A DNA stretch of 64,000 bases, from assembly GCF_014836535.1 (NCBI RefSeq), contig NZ_JACSQP010000004.1, forward strand, positions 371,715 through 435,714, written 5' to 3'. Shown here piece by piece: positions 41,335 through 49,368 of the stretch (within the stretch, counting starts at the first letter, position 1; each line of letters begins with the position of its first letter). Origin of the DNA: Microbacterium pullorum. GTDB lineage: Bacteria; Actinomycetota; Actinomycetes; Actinomycetales; Microbacteriaceae. The notes beneath the pieces were generated by a model. The model ran no database searches, had not been told where the DNA came from, and worked only from the letters and a program-made list of their open reading frames with translations. The position numbers and the translations under genes are program-made.

Positions 41335-43793
41335 GGGGTCTCCTGTTCGGGGGCGGTGATGTCGGGGGCCACGGTCAGCTGAACGACCCCGGCAGGCAGT
41401 GACGCGTCCGTCGTGGACGCGGTGATCGAGAGGGTGCCGGCATCCGAGGCTCGGACGATCGCCAAGGCGCGTCCGTCGAACGTCGTCTGGGTCTCCTGTG
41501 CGTAGGAGTCCGTGGGGTTGGGGCGCGCGCTGCCGAACCCGAGCATCGTGCCCGGCCCGGTGATCTCGAGACGGATGCCGCGGTCGTCGCCGGTCACGAT
41601 GCGTCCCGCAGCGTCGGCCAGGCTGATCTCGACGAAGACGAGGTCGCCGGCCGAGACTCGTTCCCGGTCCACCCGGCAGCGCACGGCGAGATCGTCGCGG
41701 TCTGCCGTCTGCACGCTCCAGCGCGCGTACTCCTGACCATCGCGCAGGGCGATGGCGGTGAGCTCGCCCGGCGCGTACGTCGCGTCGAACACCGACGTGT
41801 ACCCGTTGGCGGGGCCGCTCGGCCGCCGCCCGAGGCTCTCGCCGTTGCGCAGCAACTCGACTTCGTCGGCCGCGGAATACACCTCCACCGTGACCGGCGC
41901 ACCGGGCCGGACCGGCCACGTCCACGACGAGACGCTGTCCGACCACGCCCACGGCGGCGCGGTGAACGTCTCGCCGTGATGTTCGGGGCGGCGAACGGCG
42001 ATGTAGGGCTCGGCGCGCAGGCCGAAGACGATCTCACGGAAGTACGAGGCGGGGCGGCGGTGTCCGGTGATGTCGATGTCGCCGCACCAGGCCGAAAGCC
42101 ACGGGTAGGGCGCGGACGTGCCGCCGCCGTCGATCGCGTAGTCGGTGCGCCCGATCCCGGACTCGCCGAGGTAGTCCCATCCGGTCCATGTGAAGTCGCC
42201 GATGAGGTGGGGGTGCTCCGTGACGAGGGGCCAGTTCTGCGCGATCGAGCCGGGGTACGTCTCGGTGCCGATGATGACCCGGTCCGGGTGCGTTCCGAGG
42301 TCGCTCAGGTACCGACTTTCGCCGTAGTTGAGGCCTGCGGCATCCAGCACCGAGAGCGATTCCTCGATGCGAGCCGACACGAGAGGGTCGATCGCCTTCA
42401 TGCCCTCGCCCATATCGCTCATCATGTCGTTCACGCCGCCGGCGGGCTCCGCCGCCGCGGGAGCGCCGAACCCGAGTTGCGACAGCTCGCGCAGCGTGGA
42501 GGCCAGCCCGTTGATGTCGTTCGTGACGAATCGGGTGGGATCGAGCGTGCGCACCTTCTCTGCGATCCGGCGGCCGAGGCGCGAGCCGGCGGGGGTGCCC
42601 GTCTCGGGGATCTCATTGCCGATGCTGTAGAAGATCACCGACGGGTGGTTGAAGTCGCGGGCGACCATCGACTCGATGTCACGCTCCCACCACTCGCCGA
42701 ACGCGAGCGAGTAGTCGAAGGGTGTCTTGGCCTCCGTCCACACGTCGAACGCCTCGTCCATCACCAGCATCCCGAGTCGGTCGCACGCCTCCAGCAGGGG
42801 AGTGCTGAGGGGATGGTGGGAACTGCGGATCGCGTTGAAGCCCGCCTCCTTGAGGATCCGGACGCGTCGTTCCTCGGCCTGGGCGAACGAACGGGACCCG
42901 AGGATGCCGTTGTCGTGATGGATGCACGCGCCGCGCAGGTCGACGGGCTGGCCGTTGATGCGCAATCCGCGCCGCGCGTCGAGGGTGAGGGTGCGGATGC
43001 CGAACGTCGTCGTCTCCTCGTCGACGACCTGCCCGGACGCGTCGGAGAGCGTCGTGCGCGCACGGTGCAGGTGAGGAGCATCCACGCTCCACCGCTCGGG
43101 ATGCTCGACGGCGATCCGCTGACGCACGACAGCCGAGTCGCCCGGGAACAGCGTGACCGGGCTGACTGCGACGCCGACTTCCGCGCCGTCGGGGCCGTCG
43201 ATGTGCGTGCGCACGTTCGCGGTCACGGTGTGCTGACCCGCGTTGGTGACCATCGTCGCGACGGCGACCACAGCGTGGTCGTCTTCGATGGTGGGCGTGG
43301 TGATGTGAACGCCGTCGACGGGGACGTGCAGCCTGTTCTTCACATGCAGGGCCGCGCCGCGATGGATCCCGATCCCGGTGTACCAGCGGGAGTCCTGATG
43401 TGCTCGAGCTTCCACTCGGATGCGGTTGTCTGCGCCGTACACGAGGAAAGGATCGAGGGTCACAAGGAATCGCGCGTATCCGTTGGGGCGCTGCGCGGCG
43501 GGGGCGTCGTTGACGAAGACCATCGCATCGCGGTAGACCCCGTCGAACTCGACGATCAGCGTCCGGTCCCGGTGCTCCTGGGGCACGTGGATGGTCTTGT
43601 GGTACTCCACCGCCCCACCCGGGTAGTAGCCGGAGTGGGAGCCGGCGTCGGCGTCGGTGGATCGCGCCTGGTCGCGCAGCCAGTCGTGCGGCAGGTCAAC
43701 GGGCTGCAGCGGAGCTGCCGCCCCCGAGACCGCGTCCCACAGTCCTCGCTTGGGGCCGGCAGTCCATCCCTGGACGAAGCTGCTGTCGATCAC
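41331..43793 (-). CDS. GH2 family beta-galactosidase/beta-glycosidase
   Basis: This 820-residue GH2 enzyme has a jelly-roll domain ('PHDWLRDQ', 'GYYPGGAVEYHKTIHVP'), an Ig-like domain, the barrel with 'RGACIHHDNG' and 'SSHHPLSTPLLEACDRLG', and two C-terminal beta domains. The acid/base Glu is in 'YSIGNEIPETG' and the nucleophile Glu in 'IIGTETYPGS'. I chose the GTG at 43793 because AGGAGG lies 5 nt upstream; ATG at 43817 and TTG at 43820 are also open but poorly placed. Operon with GH1 by a 4-base overlap. No secretion signal. Confidence 0.88.
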   Translation of the reverse strand: MIDSSFVQGWTAGPKRGLWDAVSGAAAPLQPVDLPHDWLRDQARSTDADAGSHSGYYPGGAVEYHKTIHVPQEHRDRTLIVEFDGVYRDAMVFVNDAPAAQRPNGYARFLVTLDPFLVYGADNRIRVEARAHQDSRWYTGIGIHRGAALHVKNRLHVPVDGVHITTPTIEDDHAVVAVATMVTNAGQHTVTANVRTHIDGPDGAEVGVAVSPVTLFPGDSAVVRQRIAVEHPERWSVDAPHLHRARTTLSDASGQVVDEETTTFGIRTLTLDARRGLRINGQPVDLRGACIHHDNGILGSRSFAQAEERRVRILKEAGFNAIRSSHHPLSTPLLEACDRLGMLVMDEAFDVWTEAKTPFDYSLAFGEWWERDIESMVARDFNHPSVIFYSIGNEIPETGTPAGSRLGRRIAEKVRTLDPTRFVTNDINGLASTLRELSQLGFGAPAAAEPAGGVNDMMSDMGEGMKAIDPLVSARIEESLSVLDAAGLNYGESRYLSDLGTHPDRVIIGTETYPGSIAQNWPLVTEHPHLIGDFTWTGWDYLGESGIGRTDYAIDGGGTSAPYPWLSAWCGDIDITGHRRPASYFREIVFGLRAEPYIAVRRPEHHGETFTAPPWAWSDSVSSWTWPVRPGAPVTVEVYSAADEVELLRNGESLGRRPSGPANGYTSVFDATYAPGELTAIALRDGQEYARWSVQTADRDDLAVRCRVDRERVSAGDLVFVEISLADAAGRIVTGDDRGIRLEITGPGTMLGFGSARPNPTDSYAQETQTTFDGRALAIVRASDAGTLSITASTTDASLPAGVVQLTVAPDITAPEQETP

Positions 43794-43904
43794 GCGATCC
43801 TCCTCGATCCGCGCCATCAAAATACGTTCACGGCGCGACTTTCACGAAACGGTACCAGAAAATCGCGCCGCAGTGGCACTTTGAGGGCGGGGTCCTCGGT
43901 CGGC

Positions 43905-44531
43905 TCAGCGAGTGGCCTTCACGTCCGCATCGTCGGGGAGGGCTGCCGGAGCGAACGTGAGGATGACGCGCCGGACGATGGCCTCCAGGTCGACGGACTC
44001 GCGGTCATACAGCCACTGCAGCTGCAGCCCGTCCAGGAGCGCGATCACCGTCGCCGCCATCTGGGCGGCCGTGAGTGGTCCGTCGCCATCGGACGGGCCT
44101 AGTGCGACCTCGAAGGCGCTGGTCAAGTACGCGCGGAAGTCGCGGTAGCGCTGTACATAGTGATCGTGAGCCGGGTGCTCGGGAGACACTGCCTCGGCCG
44201 CGAGGGTGCTGTGCAGTTCGATCAGGCCGGGTCGGGTGTAGTTGTCCTCGATGATGCGGATGATCGCCGAGATCGCATCGGTTCCCGCGCTCGCCGCCAG
44301 GATCCCACTCTCTGCTTCTCGGAGTTCGAGCACGCCGAGAAGCAGTGCCTCTTTGCTCCCGAAATGGTGGACGAGTCCGCGTTGGCTGATGCCGGCGCGC
44401 TCGGCGATCTCCTTCATCGTGGTCGCGCGATAGCCCGACTCTGCGAACACCGCCAAGGCTGCTTCCAGGATCTGCTGTCGGACGCGGGGGGTCTTCGCAT
44501 ACGGACCTCGCGGGCCCTTCGGTGCGGACAT
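43905..44531 (-). CDS. TetR family regulator of the glycosidase locus
   Basis: This 208-residue regulator has 'ILEAALAVFAESGYRATTM' followed by 'IAERAGISQRGLVHHFGSK' (helix-turn-helix) and a TetR C-terminal domain. A TAGGAG site lies 7 nt before the ATG at 44531. It sits between GH2/GH1 on one side and GH3 on the other, all on the same strand. Sugar-responsive TetR proteins with nearby glycosidases are common in this group, so a glycoside ligand is likely. Confidence 0.87.
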   Translation of the reverse strand: MSAPKGPRGPYAKTPRVRQQILEAALAVFAESGYRATTMKEIAERAGISQRGLVHHFGSKEALLLGVLELREAESGILAASAGTDAISAIIRIIEDNYTRPGLIELHSTLAAEAVSPEHPAHDHYVQRYRDFRAYLTSAFEVALGPSDGDGPLTAAQMAATVIALLDGLQLQWLYDRESVDLEAIVRRVILTFAPAALPDDADVKATR

Positions 44532-44573
44532 CGTTGTTCTCCTACCGTCCACTATCACGCCGGCTCGGCATGT

Positions 44574-46823
44574 CTACCGTACCCGGGCAGGCGCCTCGGG
44601 CTCGTTGAGGCGGTCGAGGGTGTCGATCAGGAACTGCTCGTTCAGGGCTCCTCCGGAGAAGGTGACCAGCTTGCTGACGGGCATGGCCGCCATCATCCGC
44701 GCCATGTCCATCCCCAGCGTCTCGCCGGCCGCGTCATCGACGTGTTGCGAGCCGAGCAGGCTCGAGAACGCCTCCGCCGCAGCGGGATCGGCCATCAGCT
44801 CGCCCAGGGTGGACTCGAGCGTGAGGGGGAGTCTCCTCGTGTCGCCGGCCACGTCCACGACGAGCGAAGCGCGGATGTCGCGGCTCGATGCGCCGACATC
44901 GACGCGGTACTGTCCCGGCTGCACCCGCCAGCCGTCGATGCGCGTCTCCCAATAGGCCAGATCCGACGTCTCGACCTTCACAGTCGTCCGCACCGTCTGG
45001 CCGGGATCCACGGCGACGGCGCCGAACCCGACGAGTTCACGTGGCGGGCGAGGCGCGGCGGCATCCACCGGCGCGGCGTAGACCTGCACGACCTCGCGGC
45101 CGACGCGTCGGCCGGTGTTGGTGACGTCCACGGCGACCATGAGGTGATCGTCCTGCACGGACACCGAGAGGTCGCTGTAGTCGAACGTCGTGTACGACAG
45201 CCCGTGGCCGAACGGGAATGTCACGTCGATCTCGCGTGCGTCGTACCAGCGGTAGCCGACGAAGATGCCCTCCCCGTAGAGGACATGGGAGTCCACGGGG
45301 GCGAAACTCAAATAGGCGGGAACGTCCTGAAGGCGTTCCGGAACGGTTTCCGCCAGACGCCCCGTCGGCTCGGACTCGCCGTAGAGCACGCTCGCGATGG
45401 CGTGCCCGCCCCCCTGCCCAAGCAACCCGCCGTCGAGGATCGCCGGGGCGAGGTCGGTGAGATCGGCCAGCCGGAGGACACCGCCGTGCGCGAGCACGAT
45501 CACGACGTTCGGCTGTACCTCGGCGATCGCGCGCGCCAGGTCGACCTGCGCGGCGGGAAGTTCGATGTCGGTGCGGTCGAACCCTTCCGACTCGTCGGCT
45601 TCGGGAAGACCGAGGAAGACGATCGCGACGTCAGCGGACGCGGCCGCCGCCACTGCCGCTTCGCGCAGGCGTTGGGCGTCGCCCCCGTCGGCGATCCGGT
45701 ACCCGGGCTCGAACGACACCGGCCGGTGCGCCAGTGCGCGGATCTCCTCCAGCGGCACATCGACGCGGGTCGGCACCACGTGAGAGCTGCCGCCGCCTTG
45801 GTAGCGGGGAGTGGCGGCGAACTCGCCGATCACGGCGACCGACGACTGCGGCGTGAGCGGCAGCATTTCCCGGTCGTTCTTGAGGAGCACGATGCAGCGC
45901 CGTGCGGCTTCTCGCGCCCAGGCGTGGTTCGCGTCGTGGTCGACGGCAGTCCCGCCGGCGCCGTGAGCTTCGACGGCACGGATCAACGCGGCGATCCGGC
46001 TCGCAGACTGCTGCACCTTGTCTTGTTCGAGGGTTCCAGCCCGGACGGCCTCGATGACGCGGGCGTCGCCGACCGGATCTGGGCCAGGCATCGCAAGGTC
46101 GAGCCCTGCCGAGGCCGCGGCGACGCGATCGCGGACTGCTCCCCAGTCGCTGACCACGACGCCCTCGAATCCCCACTCGTCGCGAAGGACGGTGGAAAGG
46201 AGCCAGCGGTTCTCTGATGCGTACGTTCCGTTGATTCGGTTGTACGCGCACATCACCGACCACGGGCGGGCGCGTCGGATCACCCTCTCGAACGCCCGAA
46301 GGTAGATCTCACGCAGCGTGCGCGCGTCGACATCGGAGCTGGCGCGCATCCGATCGTCTTCGGCGTTGTTGACCGCGAAGTGCTTGAGCGACGCGCCCAC
46401 GCCCTGACTCTGCAGTCCGTTCACCCAGGCCTGCGCCATCACTGCCGTGAGCAGGGGGTCCTCCGACAGGTACTCGAAGTTGCGGCCGCCACGCGGATCC
46501 CGCTTGATGTTGATGCCGGGTCCGAGCAGCACCCCGACTCGGTGCGCGCGGGCTTCTGACCCGAGCAGCACCCCCGCCTGATGAGCGAGGTCGGGGTCCC
46601 AGCTCTGGGCGAGGCTGGCCGACGTGGGAAGGCAAGTCGCGGGCTCGCTCGGCGCGATGCCCAAGTGATCGGTGGCGCCCTCCTGTTTGCGTACACCGTG
46701 CGGGCCGTCGGTCAGAGTGATCGCCTGCAGTCGCCCTACAGCCTCCGTCGTCCAGAACGAGGCGCCGCTGCCCAGCGCCGCGGCCTCTTCGAGGCTCATG
46801 TCCAGATCTGTCGTGCGGTCCAT
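44574..46823 (-). CDS. GH3 family beta-glucosidase
   Basis: This 749-residue GH3 enzyme has the (beta/alpha)8 domain with 'TDGPHGVRKQ', 'GPGINIKRDPRGGRNFEYLS' and the nucleophile Asp in 'VVVSDWGAV'. The alpha/beta sandwich has 'FLGLPEADESEGFDR', and a fibronectin-like domain follows 'FPFGHGLSYT'. An extra C-terminal helical stretch of about 80 residues ends the protein. GGAGAA precedes the ATG. No signal peptide. It is divergent from the MFS transporter, sharing the spacer 46824-47014. Confidence 0.92.
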   Translation of the reverse strand: MDRTTDLDMSLEEAAALGSGASFWTTEAVGRLQAITLTDGPHGVRKQEGATDHLGIAPSEPATCLPTSASLAQSWDPDLAHQAGVLLGSEARAHRVGVLLGPGINIKRDPRGGRNFEYLSEDPLLTAVMAQAWVNGLQSQGVGASLKHFAVNNAEDDRMRASSDVDARTLREIYLRAFERVIRRARPWSVMCAYNRINGTYASENRWLLSTVLRDEWGFEGVVVSDWGAVRDRVAAASAGLDLAMPGPDPVGDARVIEAVRAGTLEQDKVQQSASRIAALIRAVEAHGAGGTAVDHDANHAWAREAARRCIVLLKNDREMLPLTPQSSVAVIGEFAATPRYQGGGSSHVVPTRVDVPLEEIRALAHRPVSFEPGYRIADGGDAQRLREAAVAAAASADVAIVFLGLPEADESEGFDRTDIELPAAQVDLARAIAEVQPNVVIVLAHGGVLRLADLTDLAPAILDGGLLGQGGGHAIASVLYGESEPTGRLAETVPERLQDVPAYLSFAPVDSHVLYGEGIFVGYRWYDAREIDVTFPFGHGLSYTTFDYSDLSVSVQDDHLMVAVDVTNTGRRVGREVVQVYAAPVDAAAPRPPRELVGFGAVAVDPGQTVRTTVKVETSDLAYWETRIDGWRVQPGQYRVDVGASSRDIRASLVVDVAGDTRRLPLTLESTLGELMADPAAAEAFSSLLGSQHVDDAAGETLGMDMARMMAAMPVSKLVTFSGGALNEQFLIDTLDRLNEPEAPARVR

Positions 46824-46896
46824 TGCTTCTCCTCGCGTCGTCGCGCACCGTATGGAATCCGGTCGGGGATTCAGGCGGCCGTTCGGACCGTAACAT

Positions 46897-46922
46897 GAAA
46901 ATACCGTCGAAATGGTACTTTC
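46897..46922. promoter_or_regulatory. Inverted repeat between GH3 and MFS genes
   Basis: GAAAATACC and GGTACTTTC are inverted with one mismatch across 8 nt. A related segment CGAAACGGTACC occurs near 43848 in front of GH2, and both spacers also share GTTCACG followed by GGCGCG. It is a candidate site for the locus TetR protein. Confidence 0.4.
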
Positions 46923-47014
46923 AAACGAAATTGTTCACGCGGCGCGGTTTTCATGCTAGCGTCCAATCTCGCGCCAACATGGCGCTTTCGCAATGCCGAT
47001 CAAGGAGGATCTCG

Positions 47015-48400
47015 GTGACCAATCAGCACCCGACCCCATCCACTCCCACAGACGCCGTTTCCGGAGAAAACCTGAATGATCAGGTCCTCGCGGGTGCTGA
47101 GCCGGGAGCGACATCGATCGTTTCGCCCCCGCATCCCATGGTGCCTGTCGCGAGCGCAGCGCCGACACTGTCGCGAGTGGGGGCGGGCTTCATCTGGGGC
47201 CTGATCCTTGCGTCGTTCGGCGTGAACATGGCGTACATCGTGCCGCTGGCTTTCTCGCTCTCCCTCAAGCTGAACGAGCTCGCGCCGGGCCAGGAGGAGT
47301 TGCTCGGCGTCATCACCGGTTCGGGAGCGGTCGTCGCCCTGGTCACCGCGCCCCTGCTCGGAATGCTGAGCGACCGAACGCGCTCCCGATTCGGTCGGAG
47401 ACGTCCCTTCATGCTCGGCGGACTCGTCATCGGCCTCGTCTCGTTGTTCGTCATGGCCACGGCGCCCTCGCTTCCGATTCTCATCGTCGGCTGGATGCTC
47501 GCAATGCTGGGCTGGGGCACGGCGACGGGCGCACTGCTGAACGTTCAGGCCGATCGGCTTCCCGAGGAGCAGCGTGGCAAGGTCGCAGGGTTGAACGGCT
47601 TCGCCTCGATGATCGCCCCGACCGTCGGCGTCGTGATCGCAGGGGCAGTGGCCTCGAGCCTCTTCCTCGTGTTCCTGATTCCGGGCATCGTCGGCGGTCT
47701 TTTCCTCCTGGCGTTCGCGATCTTCTTCAAAGACGCGGACTCGCGCGCTTTCGAGCACGCGCCCATGACGCTGGGCGGCGTGGTGTCGAAGTATGTCTTC
47801 AACCCCAAGACCTACCCGGCATTCGCATGGAACTGGCTCGGTCGCTTCTTCTTCTTCGCAGGACTCTCGTTCAGCACCACCTTCACGGCGTTCTTCTTCG
47901 CGCAGCGACTGGGGATCCCGCTGGAGGAGATCGCCGGGGTGATCGGGATGGTCGCACTCCTGGGTATGGTCGCGACTGTGATCGGTTCGATCGGCGGGGG
48001 ATTCCTCTCGGATCGCCTCAAGCGCCGCCGCGTCTTCATCCTGGTCTCCGCCATCGCCTTCGTCGGCGGAGCTCTCATCTCCGCAGTCGCGTGGGACCTC
48101 ACGCTCATCATCGTGGGCTCTCTGCTGATCAACTTCGCGATCGGATGCTTCAGCGCCGTGGACCAGGCGATCGTGCTCGATGTCCTACCGAACCGTGAGA
48201 CCGAAGCCGGACGGTTCCTGGCTCTCATGGGCTTCGCGCAACAGATCCCGGGCGTCATCGCGCCCGTGTTCGCGGGTCTCATCATCACAATCGGGGCGAC
48301 AGCGGGCGAGAAGAACTACGCGCTGGCGTACATCGTTTCCGGGGCGTTGGTTCTGTTGGGCGCCGCGGTGATCTTCCTCAAAGTCAAGGTCGTCCGATGA
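47015..48400 (+). CDS. MFS sugar transporter (GPH/SLC45-like)
   Basis: This 461-residue carrier has a polar N-tail of about 50 residues and then about twelve transmembrane segments. The loop after segment 2 has 'LLGMLSDRTRSRFGRRRPFM', the cation-symporter motif. Later segments repeat 'GFLSDRLKRRRVFILVSAIA'. The GTG start at 47015 has AAGGAGG 6 nt upstream; the frame is open further but has no signal. It probably brings in a beta-glucoside or oligosaccharide. It overlaps the esterase gene by 4 bases and starts a five- or six-gene operon. Confidence 0.9.
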   Translation: MTNQHPTPSTPTDAVSGENLNDQVLAGAEPGATSIVSPPHPMVPVASAAPTLSRVGAGFIWGLILASFGVNMAYIVPLAFSLSLKLNELAPGQEELLGVITGSGAVVALVTAPLLGMLSDRTRSRFGRRRPFMLGGLVIGLVSLFVMATAPSLPILIVGWMLAMLGWGTATGALLNVQADRLPEEQRGKVAGLNGFASMIAPTVGVVIAGAVASSLFLVFLIPGIVGGLFLLAFAIFFKDADSRAFEHAPMTLGGVVSKYVFNPKTYPAFAWNWLGRFFFFAGLSFSTTFTAFFFAQRLGIPLEEIAGVIGMVALLGMVATVIGSIGGGFLSDRLKRRRVFILVSAIAFVGGALISAVAWDLTLIIVGSLLINFAIGCFSAVDQAIVLDVLPNRETEAGRFLALMGFAQQIPGVIAPVFAGLIITIGATAGEKNYALAYIVSGALVLLGAAVIFLKVKVVR

Positions 48401-49368
48401 CCGCGCATGTCCCGACAGTTCATCCGCCGATCCCTACCACCATCAGTGATGAGGCGAGGGTCGTCCTCGAGGCTGCTGCGGTCACACCTGTGATGGCGAA
48501 CCCCGCCCCGGCGGACGAAGCGGGCTGGCAGCAGCTGGGTGCGTTCGCCGCGACGGCTGATCCCGGGATGGTATTCGCGCTCGCGCTGGCGACCACCGGT
48601 GCGGTTGCTCAGGACGTCGTCGTGCCGATCGCGGCACGCCGCCGGGGCGAGGCGAGCTACTTAGTCGCCGAGCCCGCCGAGTCCGCAGGCAACCGAGCTT
48701 TGCTGGCCATCCACGGAGGAAGCTTCACCTTCGGCGGAGGCGAAGCTGCGAGGGTGTCGACGGGCCTGCTGGCAGCAGCTTATGGAGTGCGCACGTGGGG
48801 GATGGATTACCGGGAGCTCCCGGACCACCCCTTCCCGGCGGGCCTGGAAGACTGTCTGACGGTCTACAGGGCCCTCCTGGAGGAGTTCTCACCCGAAAAG
48901 GTCGTCGTGCTCGGACAGTCGGGCGGCGCGAACCTCGCGGCGGCACTGATGCTCCGAGCACGAGACGAAGGAGTGCCGCTTCCAGCGGGACTTGCGCTCC
49001 TGTCGCCGCCGGTCGACCTCACCTGCGCCGGCGACAGTTACCAGACGAACGGTTTCGCCGTTGCAGGCACGGGAATCGAGAACGTGTTCGCGCGCTACGC
49101 CGGGCACGCTGATCTGCGCGACCCCCATATCTCCCCGCTCTTCGGAGACCTGACCGGCTTGCCGCCGACGATCCTCACGGCTGGCACCCGCGACTTCCTG
49201 CTGTCAGACACGGTGCGGATGCATCGCGCTCTCCTCCGGCAGGGAGTCCGCGCCGAGCTGCACGTCTGGGAAGGGGCACCGCACGGGCTCTTCATGGGCC
49301 GCGCGCCCGAGGACCGTGAGCAGGTGGCGCAGGTGCGCGGATTCCTCGAGGAGGTATGGGCCGCATGA
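48397..49368 (+). CDS. Alpha/beta hydrolase, hormone-sensitive-lipase-type esterase
   Basis: This 323-residue esterase has the oxyanion motif 'IHGGSFTFGGGEA', the nucleophile Ser in 'LGQSGGANLAAAL', the acid Asp in 'AGTRDFLLSDTV' and the His in 'EGAPHGLFMG'. It may remove acyl groups from imported sugars or glycosides before hydrolysis. It overlaps the MFS stop and the GH3 start by 4 bases each. No signal peptide. The exact ester is unknown. Confidence 0.88.
   Translation: MTAHVPTVHPPIPTTISDEARVVLEAAAVTPVMANPAPADEAGWQQLGAFAATADPGMVFALALATTGAVAQDVVVPIAARRRGEASYLVAEPAESAGNRALLAIHGGSFTFGGGEAARVSTGLLAAAYGVRTWGMDYRELPDHPFPAGLEDCLTVYRALLEEFSPEKVVVLGQSGGANLAAALMLRARDEGVPLPAGLALLSPPVDLTCAGDSYQTNGFAVAGTGIENVFARYAGHADLRDPHISPLFGDLTGLPPTILTAGTRDFLLSDTVRMHRALLRQGVRAELHVWEGAPHGLFMGRAPEDREQVAQVRGFLEEVWAA

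Noticed and set aside
41976..44102. A 708-codon plus-strand open frame opposite GH2
   Set aside because: It is the antisense of a clear GH2 enzyme, has no family features, and its codon positions fit the other strand.
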